NCBI GenBank assembly: GCA_031267005.1
Contig: JAIRZX010000222.1
Span: forward strand, 1 to 14,262
DNA length: 14,262 bases
Reading direction: 5' to 3'
Source of the DNA: Deltaproteobacteria bacterium
GTDB taxonomy: Bacteria > Desulfobacterota > Desulfarculia > Adiutricales > Adiutricaceae
Notes under the pieces: generated by a model
Told to the model about the DNA's origin: nothing
The model's input: only the letters and a program-made list of their open reading frames with translations
Database searches by the model: none
Position numbers and translations under genes: made by a program
In this document: one piece after another, positions 1 through 14,262 of the stretch
How the letters are laid out: each line of letters starts with the position of its first letter
Numbering within the stretch: position 1 is the first letter of the stretch

Positions 1-68
1 GCCGTATCCCCTTGGCGGCCGGCGTTTCACGCGCCGCCGCTCCGAATTTCGGGCCACAGACAGCCGGC

Positions 69-168
69 GCCCCCTGCGGGGGGCTTAATGGCGGACGCCG
101 CCGGCCGAGGCCGTGGATGCTGACCACTGGCTGGCTTCGGCCCTGAAAAAGGGGGCCCTTTAGGGCCG
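69..168 (+). promoter_or_regulatory. rplJ mRNA leader (L10-leader-like)
   Basis: This is the 5' untranslated region of rplJ. Three pairings are visible. A GCCCCC/GGGGGC stem with a TGCG loop spans 69-84. GGCCGA (103-108) can pair with TCGGCC (137-142), enclosing a GTGG (113-116)/CCAC (124-127) helix. CGGCCCT (138-144) can alternatively pair with AGGGCCG (162-168). The last two share bases 138-142, so they exclude each other. In many bacteria ribosomal protein L10, with L12, binds such a leader and represses its own operon. That this leader works the same way is inferred from position and foldability, not from a covariance match. Confidence 0.5.
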
Positions 169-205
169 CCTTCATTCTTCAGGAAAGGAGGAAATACCTT
201 TAGGC

Positions 206-739
206 ATGGACAAAGACAAGAAAAAGGCCGTACTGGCCGAGCTCAAGGGGATCTTCAGGGACTCCCAGGCCGTCTTCGTCGCCGACTTCAAGGGGCTTTC
301 CGTAACCGCGCTGAACCAGCTGAGGGCCAAGGTGCGCGCCGCCGATGGCGGCTTCAGGGTGGCCAAGAACACCCTGACGCGGCTGGCGCTGGAAGAGGCC
401 GGGGCGGAGAGCCTGAGGCCGCACCTTGTCGGCAACAACGCGCTGGCCTACACCAGCGGGGACCCAGTGGCGCTCGCCAAGGCCGTCACCGAGTTCGCGA
501 AGGACGAGGAGCGGTTCCAGCTGAAGGCGGGCGTTCTGGGCGACAAGGCCCTTACGACCGCCGACATCAAGACCCTCTCCCAGCTCCCGCCGAGGGCGGC
601 CCTGCTGGCGATGTTCCTGGGCACCCTGAACGCGGTGCCGGGCTCTCTCGTGCGCGTGCTGGCCGGCGTTCCCCAGAAGCTGGTCCGCCTCATCTCGGCC
701 ATAGGCGAGTCCCGGGCCGGGGAAGGCGGGGCCGCCTGA
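206..739 (+). CDS. rplJ: 50S ribosomal protein L10
   Basis: L10 forms the base of the ribosomal stalk: it sits on 23S rRNA next to L11 and anchors L7/L12 dimers, which recruit translation GTPases. The 177-aa product is the usual length. It begins MDKDKKKAVLAELKGIF and carries the family blocks VFVADFKGLSVTALNQLR (about residues 24-41) and FRVAKNTLTRLALEEAG. The Ala/Leu-rich C-terminal half is where L7/L12 dimers bind in the family. ATG 206 is chosen because the L10 N-terminus starts there and AAGGAGG lies at 185-191. The 14-nt gap to the start is long, which fits a leader-controlled start. It ends in TGA. rplL follows after 99 nt, so the two stalk genes are probably co-transcribed. Confidence 0.97.
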   Translation: MDKDKKKAVLAELKGIFRDSQAVFVADFKGLSVTALNQLRAKVRAADGGFRVAKNTLTRLALEEAGAESLRPHLVGNNALAYTSGDPVALAKAVTEFAKDEERFQLKAGVLGDKALTTADIKTLSQLPPRAALLAMFLGTLNAVPGSLVRVLAGVPQKLVRLISAIGESRAGEGGAA

Positions 740-778
740 GCCGTTAAGCCGGGCCTGCAGCATCCCCAAGCATTTCCG

Positions 779-817
779 GGGGCCGTTAGGGCCCCTTCAA
801 GCCCGCGTCAGGCGGGC
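779..817 (+). promoter_or_regulatory. twin stem-loops in rplJ-rplL spacer
   Basis: Two small hairpins stand side by side. GGGGCC (779-784) pairs with GGCCCC (790-795) around loop GTTAG. GCCCGC (801-806) pairs with GCGGGC (812-817) around loop GTCAG. Both have 6-bp GC stems and five-base loops of the form GTNAG. No T-run follows, so they are unlikely to be intrinsic terminators. They may be processing or stability elements that tune L12 output relative to L10; that role is inference. Confidence 0.45.
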
Positions 818-838
818 GCATCGGAGTACAGATCCACC

Positions 839-1228
839 ATGAGCGTTTCCAAGGAAGACGTAATCGAGTATCTCAAAAACATAAGCGTGATCCAGCTCGC
901 GGAGCTTGTCAAGGAGCTCGAGGAGCTCTTCGGCGTCTCCGCGGCGGCCCCCGTGGCCGTGGCCGCCGCCGGCCCCGCCGCCGTGGCCGAGGCGGGCCCC
1001 CCGCCCGAGGAGCAGACGGAGTTCACCCTGGTCCTGACCGAAGTCGGCCCCCAGAAGATCAACATCATCAAGGAGGTCCGCGCCATCGTGCCCGGCCTCG
1101 GCCTGAAGGAGGCCAAGGACCTGGTGGAGAGTTCCCCCCAGACCGTGAAGGAGGGCATCACCAAGGAGGAGGCCGAGAAGTTCAAAAAGCAGCTGGAGGC
1201 CCTCGGCGCCAAGGTCGACATCAAGTAG
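839..1228 (+). CDS. rplL: 50S ribosomal protein L7/L12
   Basis: L7/L12 is the multi-copy stalk protein that contacts EF-Tu, EF-G and other GTPases. The 129-aa product shows the three-part layout. An N-terminal dimerisation and L10-binding domain (MSVSKEDVIEYLKNISVIQL, about 1-35) is followed by an Ala/Pro/Gly/Val hinge (about 36-60). The globular C-terminal domain contains KEVRAIVPGLGLKEAKDLVE from residue 78 and ends in GAKVDIK, the normal family terminus. ATG 839 is fixed by the conserved N-terminus. The ribosome site is weak (TCGGAG, 821-826), unusual for such a highly made protein and suggesting coupling or structure-dependent initiation. The stop is TAG at the expected family end, so TAG acts as a terminator here. 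Confidence 0.97.
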   Translation: MSVSKEDVIEYLKNISVIQLAELVKELEELFGVSAAAPVAVAAAGPAAVAEAGPPPEEQTEFTLVLTEVGPQKINIIKEVRAIVPGLGLKEAKDLVESSPQTVKEGITKEEAEKFKKQLEALGAKVDIK

Positions 1229-1257
1229 GGCGCGAAGCCTTCCGCACGGCTTGCGCC
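1229..1257 (+). promoter_or_regulatory. stem-loop directly after rplL stop
   Basis: GGCGCGAAGCC (1229-1239) pairs with GGCTTGCGCC (1248-1257) with one bulged G around an 8-nt loop. It begins one base after the rplL TAG and is followed by only TTT. It is a possible partial terminator or an mRNA 3'-end processing/stabilising hairpin between the ribosomal-protein and polymerase genes. In Escherichia coli the rplL-rpoB spacer holds an attenuator and an RNase III site; the equivalence is inferred. Confidence 0.5.
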
Positions 1258-1271
1258 TTTCGGGCCTCGGA

Positions 1272-1306
1272 GGCCTTTTCCGCCTTTCGGGCCTTTTCCG
1301 CCTTTC
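1272..1306 (+). repeat. 18-bp-period direct repeat
   Basis: GGCCTTTTCCGCCTTTC occurs at 1272-1288 and again at 1290-1306, with one base between the copies. A partial variant lies just upstream (cctttcgggcc, from about 1256). It is non-coding and its function is unknown. Confidence 0.8.
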
Positions 1307-1457
1307 AGGCCCCGCGCCCCTTCGAGTCCAGTTCCGTCCGCGGGCGGCCGGGTTTCCCGGCCGCCTCCGGCGGGCCCTAGCAACCCCCGGGAGGACGGGT
1401 GGTCTATTCTCCCGGGACCAAACACCTCAACCGCCGCCCGCCGCCCCCGAGGGGGAG

Positions 1458-1505
1458 GTGAAACCACTTAGCCCTGAAGACATTCAATTGCCAGATCCGC
1501 CATAG
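1458..1505 (+). CDS. possible 15-codon leader peptide
   Basis: A GTG-initiated frame encodes (M)KPLSPEDIQLPDPP and ends at TAG. GGGGGAGG precedes it at 1451-1458 but touches the GTG, so spacing is poor. The codons (aaa, cca, ctt, att, caa, ttg) are clearly less GC-rich than the surroundings. It may be a leader peptide, the tail of an older gene, or chance. I do not recognise it. Confidence 0.12.
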   Translation: MKPLSPEDIQLPDPP

Positions 1506-1749
1506 CGCGGACAGACTAGGGAAGCTGTAGTTACAGCCGGAGGCGGGAGGCCGTTATTGGCCGCGCGCCCCCGGCCAGCCTGTGCCGAAAGGGCCGCTCG
1601 CGCGGCCCAGGGCCGAGGGGGCCGCGCCCCCGGAGCCTTCCGCCTCAAAGCGCCCCCCGGAGGGGGCACCGCCCCCCGCCGGGGGCGCCCGGAAAAGGGT
1701 CAGGCCGAGCGCATTGGAATCTACTCTGCCCTAGAACGGTATCGCCTCA

Positions 1750-1806
1750 CCCGCCCCGCCGGCCTGTTGCCAGATCTGCCGGCCTGGGCGGGCATGAGGC
1801 TTTTTT
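1750..1806 (+). terminator. attenuator-like hairpin with T-run upstream of rpoB
   Basis: CCCGCCC (1750-1756) pairs with GGGCGGG (1786-1792). The stem continues, after a small bulge, with GCCGGC (1758-1763) against GCCGGC (1778-1783). The 14-nt loop contains AGATCT. A run of six T (1801-1806) begins eight bases after the stem, further away than in a classical terminator. Position between stalk genes and rpoB suggests a partial terminator or antitermination target that sets the rpoBC:rplJL ratio. This is inference from the fold and from the known attenuation in the E. coli spacer. Confidence 0.4.
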
Positions 1807-1810
1807 GCCC

Positions 1811-1830
1811 TCCGGGCCCCGGGGCCCGGA
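1811..1830. repeat. perfect 20-bp palindrome
   Basis: TCCGGGCCCC is followed immediately by its exact reverse complement GGGGCCCGGA, with no spacer. It lies 39 nt before the rpoB start. It could form an RNA hairpin with a four-base loop, or be a DNA site; no function is assignable. Confidence 0.85.
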
Positions 1831-1869
1831 AGGCGCGGGGGTGGCCGCCCGCCCCCGGCCGGAGGAGAA

Positions 1870-6504
<4,635 letters not shown>

Positions 6505-6671
6505 CCTTGACGGCCCGGGAGGACCGCCTTGGCCGGGCGGCCCCCCGGAGCCGGGCCCGCCGCCCCGCGGCCGGCCCGTGACTCAGGGAGCGCCCGCCGC
6601 CGGAAAGCGGCGGCGCGTCGGACCTGCGAGGATTTTCCGGCCTCCGGCGCCCCGGAGGCCGTCTTCCCGCG

Positions 6672-6695
6672 TTTTCCGCGGCTCGCCGCGGGAAG
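6672..6695 (+). promoter_or_regulatory. hairpin abutting rpoC ribosome-binding site
   Basis: In the 203-nt rpoB-rpoC spacer, CCGCGG (6676-6681) pairs with CCGCGG (6686-6691) around a CTCG loop. The stem can extend through T-rich 6672-6675 with G/A-rich 6692-6695, which takes in the first bases of the rpoC Shine-Dalgarno (AAGGAGG, 6693-6699). This could modulate beta' translation; the function is inferred. The rest of the spacer (6505-6671) is GC-rich, with no gene. Confidence 0.4.
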
Positions 6696-6707
6696 GAGGA
6701 GAAATAA

Positions 6708-11195
<4,488 letters not shown>

Positions 11196-11288
11196 CGCCC
11201 GCCGGGCCTTGTCCCTCCCTGCCTCCCTGCCTCCCGCGCCCCGGCGTCGGGGACGCGGCCGGGGAAGGGGAGGGCTCCCGGAACCTTC

Positions 11289-11344
11289 GGGGCCTCCCGG
11301 GCCGGACGCGCGATCGTCCCGGCCGAGGGAGGCCCCTTTTTTTT
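11289..11344 (+). terminator. intrinsic terminator of the rplJL-rpoBC operon
   Basis: GGGGCCTCCC (11289-11298) pairs with GGGAGGCCCC (11327-11336). After a small bulge, GGCCGG (11300-11305) pairs with CCGGCC (11319-11324), and the apex can extend further. Eight T residues follow at 11337-11344. It lies 94 nt after the rpoC stop. This is a textbook rho-independent terminator and marks the operon end. Confidence 0.93.
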
Positions 11345-11584
11345 CCGGGGGGGCCCTTGCTGTTTTTGGCGCACGGCGATTGTTGGGACGGCGGGTGATT
11401 GAAGGAGCCCCAGGCCGTAAATACCGCTATTGCCTAATTGGCTTGCACGGAAACGGAAACAGATGCCTTAAGCCGCAAAAATCCTGGTCCGCGCCGGACC
11501 GGCAGGACCGCGCGCCAAGGTCACTGGCATCCGAGCCGGTACGCCGCGCGCGTCGGGGAGTTGCCGCGTCTTGGCCGTTTCGGC

Positions 11585-11622
11585 AGGACAACGGGAAGGC
11601 ATCAGGACAACGGGAAGGCATC
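11585..11622 (+). repeat. 19-bp perfect tandem duplication
   Basis: AGGACAACGGGAAGGCATC occurs twice head to tail (11585-11603 and 11604-11622) without mismatch. It is non-coding and could be a recent slippage event. Confidence 0.92.
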
Positions 11623-11678
11623 CTTTTCCAGCGCGCGGGGCGGCCTTGGTCCGCCATTCCCCCCTCCAAGCTTCTCAT

Positions 11679-11812
11679 GGGAATCCGGCGGTCCCGTCGG
11701 GGAATCCGGAGTTCGTTTACGCGCGGGACGCGTTGCGCCGTTTTGGGCGCCAGCAAGCACAGGGACCAGGAATGACCGCCGGAAAGGATTTTGGGTATTC
11801 CCGATAAACCGT
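11679..11812 (+). repeat. possible relic of a dispersed proteobacterial repeat
   Basis: GGGAATCCGG occurs at 11679-11688 and 11700-11709 (period 21). Translated in one frame the stretch gives fragments such as FWAPASTGTRND and KGFWVFP. These resemble the spurious SRESGNP/FWxPAxAGMT peptides produced by a repeat family common in proteobacterial intergenic DNA. The match is from memory, and the element would be degraded. Confidence 0.3.
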
Positions 11813-12004
11813 CCGCGCCCTCCCCCCGTTAGCCAGGCTTCAACGCCACAAGAGGGGGCCCCGACGCCGGGGACGAATTCCTCCCAGTCGGCTCTGCCCT
11901 CGGGCCCGGCTCCGTAAAACGCCAGGCGCGAAGTGTTCGCCGGGAGCCGGGCAGCGTAGGCGTCCTGGAAGTGAATCGCGAAGGCTCCTGGCGGGAGCGA
12001 GGAA

Positions 12005-13173
12005 CCATGGCCGCGCCTTTTCCTTCCCGGCGCGTTTCAGGTGCCGAGCGTTTGTCCGGCGGCCGTTGTCTACGCAATGCCGGGGGGCGGATTCCGCGTC
12101 CTTACCCCAGTCCCTGTCCCGGTTAATGTTTGGATTGTCCAGTAAAAGCCCGATCCCTTCTTGCCCGCGTCCGGCGGCATCATGAAGGGGCGGACGTTCA
12201 GGCGGACCCCGTCGTTGATGTCCGGATTCCATCCTGCTGGCTGCTCAGCCAAAGGCTTCCGCCTGACGAAAATATCGTAAGGCGGTTCGCCCAGATGGAT
12301 CTCTTTCAGCCTCGTCTGAAGCGAAACCGCAGCGTCAAGGCGGCCCTGCGCCCCTTCCTTGCCTTCGGGCAAACCGAATATCTGGCGGTCGATCCAGTCG
12401 CCCAGATACGCGAACGCAAGTGATTCAAGCATCCTCCTGTCAAATTTGTGGCAGTTGGCCAAAGCCGGGAAGCCGTCGCGGCGTCCGTCCCAAACTGGCC
12501 AGATAAACGGCCTGTACCGGAAGAGCTTGCAGTGCTGCGTGCAGAATTTGTCTTTAAGCCATGACTCCAGATTGGCGTCCGCGTGATCGGAGTTTGCGAG
12601 AAGCCTGGACATGACGCCGCTGGACCAGCCGTCGCCGTGAGAGGATGCCAGCAGGTCGAAAAGACGGTCCTGCCCCGTTCCGTCGCCTTTTGTCGCCGGG
12701 ATGGGTACTATGCCGTCCAAGTCAACGAATTTAAAAAGGTCGTCACGCCGCTTGATCCGTTCGCGTTGCTCGTCCGCCAGCTCCATCTCAGCGTCCAGCT
12801 CAACGGGCCAGCGGCAGCCGAGTAGCCTCGCAACCGCGACGTGAAGAACGGTGCTTTCCGTCCCCAGCGGCCCGCGCGATACGCGTTTGGCGTTACCGTC
12901 CCAAACGGCAGATCCGCAAGGGTGTCCGCGGAATATCCGCTGGGTAGGGTCGTCCTGGTAAGGCTTGGGAAGCCCTTAAGGGTAGGCCTCCTTCGCGACT
13001 CGGGTCCAGCGCTCAACGTCAAAGGGGACCTTGACAAGCGTGCCGGTGGTAACGTTCAGTTTCTGATCTATCTTCCTGACGGCGTCGTTGCAGTCCGCCG
13101 GGGAGCAGTAGCGCCAGATAGCAGGCATGCGGTCATTGTCATACTGGGCAGTCACCGATGTATTAGCATCCGT
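12005..13173 (-). pseudogene. decayed C-terminal part of an Eco57I-like DNA methyltransferase/restriction protein
   Basis: Read on the minus strand from about 13173, one frame gives AIWRYCSPADCNDAVRKID and TLVKVPFDVERWTRVAKEAYP. It hits an in-frame TAA (12976-12978), then continues in the same frame with GLPKPYQDDPTQRIF, HCKLFRYRPFIWPVWDGRRD, AYLGDWIDRQ, EPPYDIFVRRKPL and GWNPDINDGVRLNVRPFM. Near 12141-12160 the homology shifts frame to LLLDNPNINRDRDWGKDAE, ending about 12005. I recognise this as the C-terminal, target-recognition side of large Eco57I/PglX-like N6-adenine methyltransferases of restriction or BREX-like systems. The catalytic domain (FxGxG, NPPY) is missing and unrelated sequence starts upstream of 13173. 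One nonsense codon, one frameshift and loss of the N-terminal part indicate a pseudogene. Family identity is from memory of conserved blocks. Confidence 0.6.
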
Positions 13174-13485
13174 TCACGAGTTGCAAGGCGGAGCGGTCCG
13201 TGTCAGGCTTGGTTCAATCTGCGGGTAGGCGGGGGAGGGGGCCGTGTGCTGGGGGAGTTGGCCCTGAAGCCGCTGGGAGTTGAACTTCGACCCTGTGAAC
13301 GGATACCCTGGAGGCGGTCCGGGAGCTGGGGGGGGGAGATGGCCTGTTGCCCTGTGAACAGATACCTCGCATCTTCCGCTTACCCAGGGCCGCCCCCCTT
13401 CCATTGCTCGCAAGTCATCTTGATTTTGTTGCTGATGTTTCGTAAGGGATCCCCATATTTGCTTTAGCTTCTGAGGACTAGGCAT
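13174..13485 (-). CDS. small hypothetical ORF, doubtful
   Basis: A 103-codon frame starts MPSPQKLKQIWGSLTKHQQQ with a purine-rich GGAAAGGGA just upstream on the minus strand. The first 35 codons are less GC-rich and look protein-like. The rest turns into Pro/Gly/Arg-rich sequence and ends at TGA (13174-13176), directly before the methyltransferase remnant in the same frame. I do not recognise it. It may be the start of another broken gene or the replaced 5' part of the remnant. Confidence 0.18.
   Translation of the reverse strand: MPSPQKLKQIWGSLTKHQQQNQDDLRAMEGGRPWVSGRCEVSVHRATGHLPPPAPGPPPGYPFTGSKFNSQRLQGQLPQHTAPSPAYPQIEPSLTRTAPPCNS
13291..13366 (+). repeat. pair of 17-bp direct repeats
   Basis: CCCTGTGAACRGATACC occurs at 13291-13307 and 13350-13366, differing at one base, with starts 59 bp apart. 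GTGAACGGAT within the first copy also occurs inverted at 13168-13177, at the left edge of the methyltransferase homology. These may be footprints of a past insertion or recombination. Confidence 0.6.
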
Positions 13486-13506
13486 GTTCCCTTTCCGGAA
13501 CGTCAT

Positions 13507-13797
13507 CCGGGAGTCGGGCCGGATTTTATCCGGTGCCGGACGGGACAGCCTCGCCCCGCTGGATTATCCCGTAGTTGTCAGGCGGATCTGGAGGAGGGCT
13601 TGACCCTTCCCTCATTCCGGCTGGGGAGGGGGGCGACTCCCGGATACCCCTGCGAACCTTTCACGATAGACGCTGAACGCCGCCGGAAGCCAATCGGGCG
13701 GGGCAGGGGGGCAGGGCCGCGCCGGGAAAGGAAGTTCCTGGCAGGGGAGGCTAGCTGACGCGGATCCGGGATGCTATCTCGGTATTTTTTGTGCCAA
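13507..13797. other. intergenic stretch without a gene
   Basis: About 290 nt carry no supported gene on either strand, no tRNA and no clear repeat. It becomes more AT-rich towards 13780, where the promoter region of the following gene begins. Confidence 0.5.
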
Positions 13798-13837
13798 GAC
13801 GCGGTAATAAAAGGCTATAATGTCTCTTTACCGCGTC
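13798..13837 (+). promoter_or_regulatory. promoter with operator-like inverted repeat
   Basis: A perfect -10 box TATAAT lies at 13816-13821. No good -35 hexamer sits 16-18 bp upstream (gccaag or tgccaa). Flanking the -10 is a perfect 10-bp inverted repeat: GACGCGGTAA (13798-13807) and TTACCGCGTC (13828-13837). The half-site centres are 30 bp apart, about three helical turns. The right arm covers the expected transcription start. A strong -10, poor -35 and bracketing operator point to a regulated promoter for the gene starting near 13920. The regulator is unknown. Confidence 0.6.
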
Positions 13838-13919
13838 CCTTGAGCAGGTGCATGCCGCCTTCTGCCGGGCAAGTCCAGCGCCGGGCTTCCGACCGAACGG
13901 CCCTCTAAGGAGGCAACAG

Positions 13920-14262
13920 TTGGGAGCCGCCGCCATGAAACAGTCTTTCGCGGCCGACCGGAGCTTTGCTTCGGCCGGGCATCTCGCCATCTGCGCGATA
14001 GCTTGCGCCTTGGCTATCCTCCTTTCTTCGCAGGGCGCCTCGGCCGACGCTAAGAGGACCTGCCGCAAAAACAGCTTCGGGGAGACCGTCTGTGAAACCC
14101 GCGACCGCTCCTCAGGCAGGAGGGAGAGCACCGTCTGCCGCAAAAACAGCTTCGGGGAGACCGTCTGCGAAACCCGCGACCGCTCCTCAGGCAGGAGGGA
14201 GAGCACCAACTGCCGGAAGAACAGCTTCGGGGAGACCGTCTGCGACACGCGGGACCGTTCCT
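13920..14262 (+). CDS. secreted two-cysteine tandem-repeat protein, 3' end outside window
   Basis: The product begins (M)GAAAMKQSFAADRSF, has a hydrophobic core LAICAIACALAILL and an ASA-type signal peptidase site before DAKRTC, so export is expected. The mature part is 25-residue repeats of the form CRKNSFGETVCETRDRSSGR plus REST and one variable residue, each with Cys-x9-Cys. Two full copies and part of a third are visible. TTG 13920 is preferred over ATG 13935 because TAAGGAGG (13906-13913) is 6 nt before TTG but 21 nt before ATG; both keep the signal peptide. The paired Cys suggest one disulfide per repeat in the envelope. I do not know a named family. The promoter at 13798-13837 fits, with a leader of about 90 nt. 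The frame is open at the window end. Confidence 0.72.
   Translation, partial: MGAAAMKQSFAADRSFASAGHLAICAIACALAILLSSQGASADAKRTCRKNSFGETVCETRDRSSGRRESTVCRKNSFGETVCETRDRSSGRRESTNCRKNSFGETVCDTRDRS
14061..14262 (+). repeat. 75-bp coding tandem repeat
   Basis: Units begin at 14061, 14136 and 14211 (period 75 bp, 25 codons), each opening with the TGC of the first cysteine. Units 1 and 2 differ at three bases. The visible part of unit 3 differs from unit 2 mostly at synonymous third positions, plus one Glu-to-Asp change. The array continues past the window end. Confidence 0.95.

Larger units (their letters stand above)
1258..1869. other. long rplL-rpoB spacer without a clear gene
   Basis: About 610 nt separate the rplL hairpin from rpoB. 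No convincing protein gene is present on either strand: the open frames are low-complexity Arg/Pro/Gly/Ala products of GC-rich DNA. The stretch holds the 18-bp repeat, a small lower-GC island (about 1458-1540) with the near-palindrome GCTGTAGTTACAGC (1524-1537), several GC hairpins, the attenuator-like element near 1750-1806 and the palindrome at 1811-1830. TTGCCAGATCYGCC appears twice (1488-1501 and 1767-1780). No clear promoter was found. Confidence 0.6.
11345..12004. other. 660-nt region with no recognisable gene
   Basis: Open frames here are short and Arg/Pro-rich, without conserved motifs or good start sites. It contains a 19-bp tandem duplication (11585-11622), a degenerate repeat near 11679-11812 and, at its right edge, the downstream flank of the minus-strand methyltransferase remnant. 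No tRNA or rRNA was recognised, and the str operon genes are absent. Confidence 0.6.

Noticed and set aside
1251..1505. 84-codon TTG-initiated frame downstream of rplL
   Set aside because: It consists mainly of translated repeats and Pro/Arg-rich sequence and lacks a credible ribosome site. Only its last 15 codons look different and are listed separately at low confidence.
11196..13900. tRNA genes, CRISPR array or complete insertion sequence in the downstream region
   Set aside because: I found no cloverleaf with a TTCGANNC-type arm, no regularly spaced palindromic repeats, and no transposase motif with terminal inverted repeats.
13751..14248. Minus-strand repeat protein opposite the secreted repeat gene
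   Set aside because: The + strand frame has a promoter, ribosome site, signal peptide and synonymous divergence between repeats; the minus frame is its shadow.

Overview
This is a GC-rich bacterial window, well above 60% G+C by eye. It carries the ribosomal-protein/RNA polymerase operon rplJ-rplL-rpoB-rpoC on the + strand (206-11195), then about 3 kb of sparse, decayed DNA, and finally the start of a secreted repeat protein. The gene order, the strong Shine-Dalgarno sites and the proteobacterial-style insertion in the beta' trigger loop fit a Gram-negative bacterium. A Desulfobacterota/deltaproteobacterial affiliation is a guess from overall resemblance and cannot be proved here. Long structured spacers and a decayed gene downstream suggest a genome with low coding density.

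Region by region: 1-205 is the rplJ leader, with alternative RNA pairings of the L10-autoregulation kind. Next come L10 (rplJ) and L7/L12 (rplL), with small stem-loops between them. A 641-nt, extremely GC-rich spacer (1229-1869) follows, with an attenuator-like hairpin and a perfect 20-bp palindrome, and leads into rpoB. RpoB is 1544 aa and ends in a 121-residue Ala/Pro/Lys/Asp-rich tail that is not part of the polymerase core. After 203 nt comes rpoC, whose frame runs without indels from 6708 to 11195 but holds two in-frame TAG codons at 7752 and 8040. These fall at beta' residues 349 and 445, which are normally Tyr and Lys, close to switch 2 and the NADFDGD catalytic loop. The operon closes with a strong intrinsic terminator (11289-11344). 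The str operon genes (rpsL, rpsG, fusA) that often follow are absent.

11345-12004 is non-coding with short repeats. On the minus strand, 12005-13173 is a decayed C-terminal piece of a large Eco57I-like DNA methyltransferase/restriction protein, with an in-frame TAA and a frameshift. At 13798-13837 a perfect 10-bp inverted repeat flanks a TATAAT box. This looks like a regulated promoter for the last gene, a signal-peptide protein of 25-residue two-cysteine repeats cut off by the window end.

The most interesting signal is the pair of amber codons in an otherwise intact, essential rpoC, while rplL, rpoB and rpoC themselves all end in TAG. Either TAG is read as an amino acid in some contexts (pyrrolysine or a suppressor tRNA), or these are sequence errors or real lesions. 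The sequence alone cannot decide.
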